Assembly (NCBI RefSeq): GCF_009601685.2
Contig: NZ_CP045701.2
Coordinates: 3,100,001-3,164,000 of the forward strand
DNA length: 64,000 bases
Direction: 5' to 3'
DNA from: Pseudomonas brassicacearum
GTDB lineage: Bacteria; Pseudomonadota; Gammaproteobacteria; Pseudomonadales; Pseudomonadaceae
A program made the translations under genes and the position numbers. The stretch's first letter is position 1. The number at the start of each line of letters is the position of its first letter. Below the pieces are notes generated by a model. It made no database searches, was not told the origin of the DNA, and worked only from the letters and a program-made list of their open reading frames with translations. Of the stretch, positions 38,017 through 45,395 are shown one piece after another.

Positions 38017-39215
38017 TGGGTCCATGTGTCGACCTCCGCCTTGAGCGCGCGAATGAGCGGGTCGAGCTCGCGTTTGGGAAGTTTGATATCGCGCTTGAGC
38101 ACGTTGATAAAGTCGTCGGCGCTGCCCAGTTTCTTCGCGGTGCGTGCGGCATGCAGCAAGGCATCATCCCGCAGATCGCGGTCCACCAGACACAGGTCGA
38201 GCATGATGAAATGCAGGTACTCGTGGATGCTCGCGTCAATGCGTTCGACGTCCAGGGTACTGAGGTCCAGTGGTGTTTCGGTGTCTTTCCAATCGGGAAA
38301 GAAACCGCATACCTGGTTGCCGACAGCCTCTGACTGCAAGGCCGGCGCTTTGATGAAACTGGCGATAAAACGGCGGGTGAGGGCGGTGAGTTCGACCTGG
38401 TCAGTCACATCCAGGCGGTTGAGCGACAACGGCCCACGCAGGCGGCGGTGCAGCCAGGCGTCAATGTCCGGGATCTGCTGCCACCAACTGTCCAGTGCCT
38501 GTGAGCGCAGGAAGGTCTCCGGGTGCGAGACGCCCCGGGACAGTTGCGCGTCGTTACCGTCCAGTTCCTTGGCCTGTTGCAAGTAACTGGCGGCATTGAC
38601 CGTGACAATACCGGTGTGCACCTTGACCAGCGTGGTGATTGCCGCCTCGGGCCCACTGGCCACCAGTGCCGCACCTCGGTCCGCGTAGATTTCGGTGTGC
38701 AGGCTATACAAGCGGGCGGTTTGCTCCAGGCTCGCCGGCGTATAAACATCGGCCAGGGTGTGGTTAAGGATGCGCTCGGCAGTCAGGTAGTCGCCGTCAT
38801 GCTCGGACCACAGCCGGTAATGCGCCAGTTCATGCCCCAAGAGCGCGAGCAACTCCTGGGCGTCGAGACGCTCGAGGATCGGGCCGTAGAACACCACATG
38901 CACTTCACCGGCGAGGTAATAGAGACTGGCATTCATACCGCCATCGCCGGCCTGGTACAGCGTGGCCGGCGCCTGGATGTGCAAGCGCTGGAGCGCGGTT
39001 TCGCAAGCTTGATAAGCGTCGGGATGCGTGTCCGGATGGAGTCGGTACGTATCGCGCAGCAGTTGCGCGCGAACCTCTTGCGCGTGTTCCTGCTGAACCC
39101 CCAGCGAGGAGGCCCAACTCCAGACAGCCGGCTCGCTGGTCTTCAGGTAATTCACCACCTGCTGGTGGTACGGCAATGGCGTCAAGCTGCTGATATCCAG
39201 CGCGGGGTTACTCAT
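38013..39215 (-). CDS. M48-like zinc metallopeptidase coupled to the DUF4011 helicase
   Basis: 400 aa, soluble, no signal peptide. The zinc motif HELAH is at residues 128-132, with the third ligand probably Glu175 in TEIYADRG, as in M48 peptidases; the N-terminal YYLAGEVHVVFYGP strand also fits. The C-terminal 200 residues contain helical segments and no known domain. AAGGATG lies ahead of the ATG. Its stop overlaps the helicase ATG in ATGA, so the two proteins are probably made in fixed ratio and act together. Cytoplasmic peptidase plus helicase suggests infection-triggered proteolysis, but that is inference. Confidence 0.82.
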   Translation of the reverse strand: MSNPALDISSLTPLPYHQQVVNYLKTSEPAVWSWASSLGVQQEHAQEVRAQLLRDTYRLHPDTHPDAYQACETALQRLHIQAPATLYQAGDGGMNASLYYLAGEVHVVFYGPILERLDAQELLALLGHELAHYRLWSEHDGDYLTAERILNHTLADVYTPASLEQTARLYSLHTEIYADRGAALVASGPEAAITTLVKVHTGIVTVNAASYLQQAKELDGNDAQLSRGVSHPETFLRSQALDSWWQQIPDIDAWLHRRLRGPLSLNRLDVTDQVELTALTRRFIASFIKAPALQSEAVGNQVCGFFPDWKDTETPLDLSTLDVERIDASIHEYLHFIMLDLCLVDRDLRDDALLHAARTAKKLGSADDFINVLKRDIKLPKRELDPLIRALKAEVDTWTQ

Positions 39216-39506
39216 CGTTCAACATCCTTGAGGATACGGCTCCATACGCTGTGCCTGGGCAGCAAGGGCTTGGGCTGGCATCCCGTTTTTCGGTCATCGG
39301 CTTTGAGGGCGAGCATACCTAGGACGTGGGAAAGATACGAACGTTGTTTATAGAAGGGATTGGTCTGCGTGAGTTTCATCAAATGGTCAGTTTTCAGTCG
39401 GGCAGTGAACCGGCTCGAGCCAAATGTCGGCGGTGTTCAACTTCGTCCCTAAACTGGGGGTGTTTTGTTTTCTGAACTGCAGCGGACTGCCCGATATGTC
39501 GCCTGC
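39216..39506. other. Intergenic gap between peptidase and TIGR02270 genes
   Basis: 291 bases. It must hold the promoter of the peptidase-helicase operon and the 3' end of the type VI island transcript. I see no convincing terminator hairpin and no gene; short frames here are shadows. Confidence 0.5.
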
Positions 39507-40751
39507 TCATCGCCCGAACAACAAGCGCTTTTGCCGCCAGGCCGGTGCGCTCGTGGGGAAAAGCACTTCGGTTGGTCGATAGCGGGCGATGCCGCAGGCG
39601 GCGGCGATGCGCTGGCGTTGCTGGCCTCGGGCAAGGGCTTGCTGAAAACTGCTTTCACTCTGGGGCTGTCCCAGCACATAACCGACGCCCGCCTGGAAAT
39701 CGCCGCCGTGGGCCTGCCACCAGTGGGTGATTGACTGCGGGTCGGGCCAGGGCAGGTTTTCATCGGGGTCCATGGCGACATTGGGATCTTCAGGGTTGTC
39801 GTTCGGGCCCGCATCGAAATCCGGTAGGTCCTGCAGTTCCAGGTCGAGTAGCGCCAGATCAGCACCGGTGATCAGGCTGAAGGCTTCACCGGCGACCCGG
39901 GCATAAGGCAGGTCGCTCATCTGCTGGATCAACCACGGTACGCAGACCGGATCGCCCAGCAGCCCAAGGGCTTGGATGCCGATGCGCCGATCCCTGGGAT
40001 CCTGTACCCACTGGCGTATCCAGGCGATGCTGGGCTCGCGTTCCTGCCAGGCCAGCAACACACAGAGCGCGCGGTACTGGAACTCGCCCGGTTGCTCGGC
40101 GAACCGGCGCAGTGGCTCCAGGGCTAGCTCATCACCCATCTGGGCGGTGGCCCAATTGGCCCAGAAACGCGTGGCGGCGTTCTCATGCAGGCGATGGGGA
40201 CGAATCGTCGGTAGCAGGTCACGCCGACGCAGTTCACCTGCCGTACGGGCGGCACGTGCCAGCACGCTGGGGTCGGTATCGGAAAGTCCGATGAGCAGGG
40301 CAGGGCCAGGGTCGTGGCGATGCATGCCGCAGGCCGCCAGGCCGAGGCGGCGAAACAGGGGCTCAGGGGCAGCGAACATGCGCTCGATCCAGGGCGATAT
40401 CCGCTCCCATTCGAGCCACCCGAGGGCCATCAAATATCCACGCTCCGTTTCCAAGGCACTGCGTAAATGAGTGCTGAGCCGCGACAGCACTTTCGCATCG
40501 GCCGTCTCGAAGGCCAGCACCACGCTGGCGAACATCTCGCCGACGGCGTGCGGGCCGAGCTGGGCCAGCAGGGTCTCCAGGCCGGTGGTGCCGGCAATTC
40601 GAAGGCCGTCGAGGTGGGCGTCGAGGCGGTTGTCGAGGGTGCCAATCTGGTCCAGATCGTAGTGGGGTGCCCGTACGGCATAATCCCGCAGGGCCGCGAG
40701 GAAACTGACCTCTTCGGTGTGTTGGTCGAGAATCGGTGACAGACTTTCCAT
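39507..40751 (-). CDS. TIGR02270-family HEAT-like repeat protein of the T6SS island
   Basis: 414 aa. Begins MESLSPILDQHTEEVSFLAALR, the N-terminal block of TIGR02270 proteins. The middle consists of alpha-helical HEAT/armadillo-like repeats (GLAACGMHRHDPGPALLIGLSD, DRRIGIQALGLLGDPVCVPWLI). Members are typically found near type VI effector genes. It is the last gene of the vgrG transcript and follows the propeller gene by 19 bases. A structural, adaptor or immunity role is possible. The start at 40751 is chosen because upstream residues of the longer frame lie antisense to the neighbour. Confidence 0.8.
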   Translation of the reverse strand: MESLSPILDQHTEEVSFLAALRDYAVRAPHYDLDQIGTLDNRLDAHLDGLRIAGTTGLETLLAQLGPHAVGEMFASVVLAFETADAKVLSRLSTHLRSALETERGYLMALGWLEWERISPWIERMFAAPEPLFRRLGLAACGMHRHDPGPALLIGLSDTDPSVLARAARTAGELRRRDLLPTIRPHRLHENAATRFWANWATAQMGDELALEPLRRFAEQPGEFQYRALCVLLAWQEREPSIAWIRQWVQDPRDRRIGIQALGLLGDPVCVPWLIQQMSDLPYARVAGEAFSLITGADLALLDLELQDLPDFDAGPNDNPEDPNVAMDPDENLPWPDPQSITHWWQAHGGDFQAGVGYVLGQPQSESSFQQALARGQQRQRIAAACGIARYRPTEVLFPTSAPAWRQKRLLFGR

Positions 40752-40770
40752 GGGCTTCCCTACACGCGTC

Positions 40771-41649
40771 TTAAGGACTGGGTATGCGTGTCCAATTCGC
40801 TCCGTCAAAAGCGGCAAGGTGTCGTTCGCCGGATGACCATAGGCACTGCTCATTCGCGTCCAAATATCTGAAGGTCTGATCGCCGGGAAGTCCCGTCTCG
40901 ACCTTCTCCAGCGTGTCGCCTTGTAGCGTGTAGAGTGCTTTGGTGGTTGAAAGCCAGAGTTGATCATTGAACCAGGCCATGTCCCAGAATGTATCCTCGG
41001 TGAGCTCATGCTCAATGAGCTCCCAGCGGTCGAGACGACCTCGCATGACGATGCCCAGTTGGCCTGAGATGTAAACCACGCCATCGGGTGCGCAGAGGAC
41101 GTTTTCCAGAATGATGTTGGTCGGACTTTCGCTTCGCTGCCAGGCACCCTGCTGGCGGTACCAGATCTCGCCCTGGTTGCCGGCGGCATAGATTTCATCT
41201 TCACCAAAGCCATCGATGGATTCGAAGCCACTGAGGCTATCGGCGGTCGGATCTTCGACCACCCCTTGATCGCAGCGCTGCCAGATTCTGTCCTTTCGAA
41301 CATAGACTTGGCGGCCGAAGCCTGTGGCATAGACATTTGCACCGATAGGACGGATGTCGCGCAGCAAGCCGTGCTTACTGGGCTTCTCCTCGACGATATC
41401 CTCGTAGGCTTGCCCGTCAGGCGCAGCGCGATGAACGCTACCATTGGCGCATAGCGTCAGAATTTCAGGAGGCGCGCCGCGAACAGCGCAGATGCCGGCG
41501 CAGATAGCCTGAACATAATAGTTGTCCCATGCTCCGGTCCATCGAAAGACTCGAGTACCGGGCTCGCGTTTGGAGTAGGCGAGTACATAAACGCGGTTTT
41601 TATCAAAGACTGCTATTCGGCTCAGTGTCCAATCCAATGTTTGAGTCAT
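40771..41649 (-). CDS. Propeller-like protein, candidate immunity or accessory protein
   Basis: 292 aa, no signal peptide and no membrane helix. The sequence has repeating short strands with Trp near the end of each (RVFRWTGAWD, IWYRQQGAW, LDRWELIEHE, FDGANWTRI) and DxVY/GxxG turns, the look of a five- to seven-blade beta-propeller. No enzymatic motif is recognised. It follows the PAAR-like nuclease gene by 21 bases. Cognate immunity genes sit directly after the effector in type VI islands, so immunity is the leading inference. Confidence 0.7.
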   Translation of the reverse strand: MTQTLDWTLSRIAVFDKNRVYVLAYSKREPGTRVFRWTGAWDNYYVQAICAGICAVRGAPPEILTLCANGSVHRAAPDGQAYEDIVEEKPSKHGLLRDIRPIGANVYATGFGRQVYVRKDRIWQRCDQGVVEDPTADSLSGFESIDGFGEDEIYAAGNQGEIWYRQQGAWQRSESPTNIILENVLCAPDGVVYISGQLGIVMRGRLDRWELIEHELTEDTFWDMAWFNDQLWLSTTKALYTLQGDTLEKVETGLPGDQTFRYLDANEQCLWSSGERHLAAFDGANWTRIPSP

Positions 41650-41670
41650 GTCGTCCTTGCTCCAATTGCG

Positions 41671-42756
41671 CTACCAAGCACTGATAGTGACCTCTGGGAT
41701 CATGTCGTGGGCCAGCGCTTTCTGATTGTCTTGAAGGTTGGGTGTGTGGGTCCTCACCGGGGTCTTGTCCCTGACACCTACCGTATTCTTATGGTAAGCG
41801 TCTAACTGTGCTTCCAGACATTTCTTTGAGCATTTCGATTTCGGAAAGGTTTGCTGAAGCGCTCGCACGCCCGCTGAACGAGATTGGCCATAATTCCAGG
41901 CGTAGTCCTTTTGACCGGGCGGTGCGCCCTCGATGGCTGCCTGTTCCAGCTTGCCTTGGGCTGCATGCATGAAGCCATGGTCACCTTCATAGCGACCACT
42001 TCCGTCTTGCGGGCATTGCACGCAAATGCACGGTGCATCTTTTTCGTCGTAATTGGGGAATTGAGGAAGAGGCGTTTGGCGACCTGAACCTGTCGCTGTA
42101 AAACTATGGGCTTCAACGAGGTGGTGGCCGGTTTCGCCAGGACAACAGGCCACTTGACTGTTCTGCGCCTTGGAATCGGCCTGCTTCTTGGACACCAGCA
42201 AACACTTTTTTGCGGCCGTACAGGCCTTGTCGTCACACCGTTGCGCTTTGGTCGGCAGTCCCCCGCAAGCCTTGTTTTTCCTGGCCACTTCTTTCTTGCA
42301 ACGCTCGATGGGCGTCGTCGCTGCTGCGTCGGCATAAGCCCAAGGAGGCGTATTTCCGGGCTTGGATGCGTGGTTATGAGTCATCAGGTCCAAGTGCCTG
42401 ACTACATTTTCTCCTTCAAACTTCACGTCCATCGACCAAGCAATGAAGTACACCTTCCCCTTGATCTTGCTGGTCACCACGCCTTTCTTCGGCGCGTTCC
42501 CGGCCTCATCTCCCGTACTGGTCTTGAAACAGCTCTTGTCCTTGAGCATCACCTCCTTGCCGGTGATTTTGACCGTTCGTGTACCCCGGGTCGTGTCCTT
42601 GGCCATGCCAGTATTGGGGTAGGGGATCGGCACCCCCAGCGGGGTGGGCGGAGCCTGCGGTGGGGTGAAACAGACATCTGGAAAGCAGGCGATCGACTTG
42701 CCCGCCGCCGACTTGCAGGAAACCTCCATATTGTTGGCGTAGACCTCATTCGCCAT
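41671..42756 (-). CDS. T6SS effector: PAAR-like (DUF4150) head with GHH-type nuclease tail
   Basis: 361 aa. Residues 1-125 are the DUF4150 PAAR-like spike tip (MANEVYANNMEVSC, SIACFPDVCFTPPQAPPTP, VPIPYPNTGMAKDTTRGT), which caps VgrG. A Cys-rich linker (about 150-205) leads to a Tox-GHH2/HNH-like toxin domain with GHHLVEAHSF at 210-219, APCICVQ at 241-247 and a second His pair GDHGFMH at 258-264. This should be a DNase delivered into rivals. The start overlaps the ketosynthase-like stop (TAATG). Toxicity is inferred. Confidence 0.86.
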   Translation of the reverse strand: MANEVYANNMEVSCKSAAGKSIACFPDVCFTPPQAPPTPLGVPIPYPNTGMAKDTTRGTRTVKITGKEVMLKDKSCFKTSTGDEAGNAPKKGVVTSKIKGKVYFIAWSMDVKFEGENVVRHLDLMTHNHASKPGNTPPWAYADAAATTPIERCKKEVARKNKACGGLPTKAQRCDDKACTAAKKCLLVSKKQADSKAQNSQVACCPGETGHHLVEAHSFTATGSGRQTPLPQFPNYDEKDAPCICVQCPQDGSGRYEGDHGFMHAAQGKLEQAAIEGAPPGQKDYAWNYGQSRSAGVRALQQTFPKSKCSKKCLEAQLDAYHKNTVGVRDKTPVRTHTPNLQDNQKALAHDMIPEVTISAW

Positions 42757-43793
42757 TACGCAGCCCTCACAGTCTGGTAACTGAGCAGTGCAACGGCGCG
42801 TTCGCCTGCGTCGTTGCCCAGGTGGCAGAAGATATTCGGACCTTCGCCGTAGCCTTTACGACTGGCGGCCAACGCCACGGCGAGCATGACCGGGCCGATG
42901 GCGGCGCCGACTTCGCCGATGCAGTCGGCCGGGTGCCAGAGATGGAAGAATTCCTTGCGCACGCGCAGGGTCCGGCTGAGGACCAAGGAGGCTTCCTTGA
43001 AGTAGTACTGCTCGCCGGAGATGTCGGTGAGCCGATAATCCATTTGCTCCAATCCACAGCCGGCTTCGCTCAGCGCAGTGCGTACGGCTTGAGTCAGGCC
43101 TTCGGCGCGCAGGGGAATGTCTTCGGCCTCCACCGTGGCCTTCTCCACACCGAACCCCAGGCCGATGCAGGCCAGTTGCGGTGTTGCGCTGGCAACTGGA
43201 GCGGCCAGTACCACGGCCGCAGCACCTTCTCCGGGAATAAAACCGTTCGAGTTCTCGCTGGTCAGCAGGCGCTCGCGCTCTTCGAAGGCGGCCAGGGTCG
43301 GTCCGCAAAGGAGGGAGTCCACGCCAGCGACCAGCACATGGCGATGGCCGCCCCGGTAGATCAGCGTGCGCGCGTCAAGCAGGGCTACTGCAGCGCTGAC
43401 TCGGCCGCGGGCGATGATGTCGGAGTCAGGATGAAAGCGCAGGCCCAGTTCAGCTTCGATGTCCTGCAACAGTCTTTTATCGAGGCCATCAAGGCGGCCG
43501 GGGCGCGCGGCTTCGGCCACGCCCAGCAGCAGCGGGGTCTTTTCCGGGTCGACCCCAGGGGTGCTCTGTAATGCCTCGGCGATCGCGCGGGCGGCCATCT
43601 TGATCAGCTTGGTGCGGCCGCGCCAGGACTGTTCCAGAGGTACGCTGGCGGCAATCAGCCATTCGCCACCTTGGTCGATGAAGCGGGTTTCCTGAAAGTT
43701 GTCGATGGCGCAGCGGATCGCCGCGCAGCTTGCAGGTGCACTGAGGCCGACAGCGCTGACCATGCCGGAGCCGATGATGCAAAGCGCGCTCAT
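42756..43793 (-). CDS. Ketosynthase-like protein of T6SS effector cluster
   Basis: 345 aa. The thiolase/KAS fold is recognisable (CIIGSGMVSAVGLSA start, GRVSAAVALLDA, SNGFIPGEGAAAVVLA), but the usual Cys-His-His triad is not evident: the segment where CASS is expected reads VAGVDSLLC. Such degenerate ketosynthases accompany DUF2169 and DUF4150 genes in VgrG islands, where they are thought to help effector loading rather than make fatty acids. Overlaps DUF2169 by one base (TGATG). Confidence 0.82.
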   Translation of the reverse strand: MSALCIIGSGMVSAVGLSAPASCAAIRCAIDNFQETRFIDQGGEWLIAASVPLEQSWRGRTKLIKMAARAIAEALQSTPGVDPEKTPLLLGVAEAARPGRLDGLDKRLLQDIEAELGLRFHPDSDIIARGRVSAAVALLDARTLIYRGGHRHVLVAGVDSLLCGPTLAAFEERERLLTSENSNGFIPGEGAAAVVLAAPVASATPQLACIGLGFGVEKATVEAEDIPLRAEGLTQAVRTALSEAGCGLEQMDYRLTDISGEQYYFKEASLVLSRTLRVRKEFFHLWHPADCIGEVGAAIGPVMLAVALAASRKGYGEGPNIFCHLGNDAGERAVALLSYQTVRAA

Positions 43794-44905
43794 CAGTCCG
43801 ACTCCTCCGGCGCCTGCTTGGCTCTTACCAGGGAGGAGAGCGAAGGGTAGTAATCCTTGCCCAATTCACGGGCACGCCACCAACCCGTGGACATGGTGCC
43901 AACCAGCACCTGGGCGATCTCGAACAGGTTGCGCCGTAGGGGACGGGAGATACGCCAAGTCAGTTGCACCTGGCGCGCGTCTGTGTCGATCAGCAGGGTG
44001 TCGATCACCGCCTGCACCGTCTCATGGCCGCCTTTATTCAGAAAGAACGTCACCGGCACGTCCATTTCGGGGATGCGAAAGCCCGCGCGCTCCTGGGGCG
44101 TGAGGTTGAGCAGCAACACATCCTCGCCGCCACGCAGGTAAGCAATCTGCTGATCGTCAGGGGCCGCCTGGAAGTAGCGACGGTCGAAATCCTGTGGCAG
44201 AAACGGAAAGCAGTCGGCCAACCAGGCATCGTCGTAAGTACCGGCGAAGCGAGCGCGCTGCGGCCAGCTGCGGCCGATGGGGCCGAGGGCCATCGGGCGG
44301 AAGTCGCCAGTGGGACTGTCGATCGGCTTGCCCAGTTCCTCCGTATTCGGCATTGGCTTGTAAGCGACTTCAGCACTGTCGATGCTGCCTGGGAACCAAC
44401 CGCAACCGCTGGGATTGTCCGGGTAGCAATGACGCATATCCGGATTCTTGGCCATGGGATGGGAACCTCCGTAGGCCTGGGCATAGGAGATGTCCTGCTC
44501 GGTAAAGGGTTGCGGTAAACCGGGAGAAACGCCCAATAGCCCCGGTTGCCATTGCCTGGGGCCGAGGACGGAAAAGGCCTTGCTCATCTGACCGATGCGA
44601 ATGCCCGCTGCCAACTGCGTCACGGGCCGCCCGCCTGGGGCATAGGCCTTGCCGCGTACCAGTACATCGCAGAACGGCTTGATCGGGGCGAAGTCCATTT
44701 CCTGCAGCGGAGCGCTGAGGCCAGGCTCGCCGAAGAATGTATCGGCCATCAGCAGTGGCTGCTGAGTGTCGGCGAGGGTTGCCGCACGGCCGTCCAGCGG
44801 CAAATTGAACGTGCCTTTGGCCACGATCACCAGGGATTCGCGGCCATCGGGCGCCAGACCCTGGGTGTAGGCAGCAAGCAGTTTGCTGGCGTTGAGCAGC
44901 TCCAT
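43793..44905 (-). CDS. DUF2169 T6SS adaptor/chaperone protein
   Basis: 370 aa. Family landmarks: ASKLLAAYTQGLAPDGRESLVIVAKGTF start, FCDVLVRGKAYAPGG, FAGTYDDAWLADCFPFLPQDFDRRYFQAAPDDQQI and a final beta-rich part. DUF2169 proteins load PAAR-like effectors onto VgrG. Starts 15 bases after the DUF6484 stop and is coupled to the next gene. Confidence 0.9.
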   Translation of the reverse strand: MELLNASKLLAAYTQGLAPDGRESLVIVAKGTFNLPLDGRAATLADTQQPLLMADTFFGEPGLSAPLQEMDFAPIKPFCDVLVRGKAYAPGGRPVTQLAAGIRIGQMSKAFSVLGPRQWQPGLLGVSPGLPQPFTEQDISYAQAYGGSHPMAKNPDMRHCYPDNPSGCGWFPGSIDSAEVAYKPMPNTEELGKPIDSPTGDFRPMALGPIGRSWPQRARFAGTYDDAWLADCFPFLPQDFDRRYFQAAPDDQQIAYLRGGEDVLLLNLTPQERAGFRIPEMDVPVTFFLNKGGHETVQAVIDTLLIDTDARQVQLTWRISRPLRRNLFEIAQVLVGTMSTGWWRARELGKDYYPSLSSLVRAKQAPEESD

Positions 44906-44920
44906 AAATCGACTACCTGT

Positions 44921-45379
44921 CTAGTTGATCTGCACCGAACCGCCCTTGATACGGTTCACGCCGGATGATCGGCTCGAAAGATAGGTCCCTCGAATCAGTA
45001 TCTTGCCCTCGCGGGTGAGGGTGATGCTGGCTTTGCCGCAGCGTAGGACGATTTCCCGCTCCGCGGTGAACTCCAGGCGCTCGCCGTCCAGGTGGGCGAC
45101 GGCTGGCGTTGTGGTTTGCAGCAGGCGTTGGATGCGACCGATCACCAGCGGTCGTGTCAGGTCGCCGGCCTCGAACATCAGTGCGACCTGGGCGCCGATG
45201 TCCTCGCGGCTGAGCGGTGTGGTGGTGCGTGCGGCGAGGCCGCCGTCAGCAGGGCAGCCGGGAAACGCCACGACCGGGGCGTCGGCCTTGGGCACATCCA
45301 GCAGCAGGCCGATCACGACGCCATCCACGCGCGTCGGCGCGGCAGTGGAGGCGGCGGGCAGGTAGTATTCGACGGTCAT
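44921..45379 (-). CDS. DUF6484 protein linked to VgrG
   Basis: 152 aa. Starts MTVEYYLPAAST and includes VDGVVIGLLLDVPKADAPVVAFPGCP and the GAQVALMFEAGDLTRPLVIGRI strand pattern seen in DUF6484 proteins next to vgrG. The 65-residue C-terminal part is short strands ending in KILIRGTYLSSRSSGVNRIKGG and resembles a Gp5-type needle tip. The start is 16 bases after vgrG. Probably a structural extension or adaptor at the spike. A longer frame to 45469 has no support. Confidence 0.82.
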   Translation of the reverse strand: MTVEYYLPAASTAAPTRVDGVVIGLLLDVPKADAPVVAFPGCPADGGLAARTTTPLSREDIGAQVALMFEAGDLTRPLVIGRIQRLLQTTTPAVAHLDGERLEFTAEREIVLRCGKASITLTREGKILIRGTYLSSRSSGVNRIKGGSVQIN

Positions 45380-45395
45380 CGCGCACGCTCCTTGG

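Noticed and set aside
40752..41444. N-terminal extension of the TIGR02270 frame
   Set aside because: It lies within the propeller gene in another frame; the family start is at 40751.
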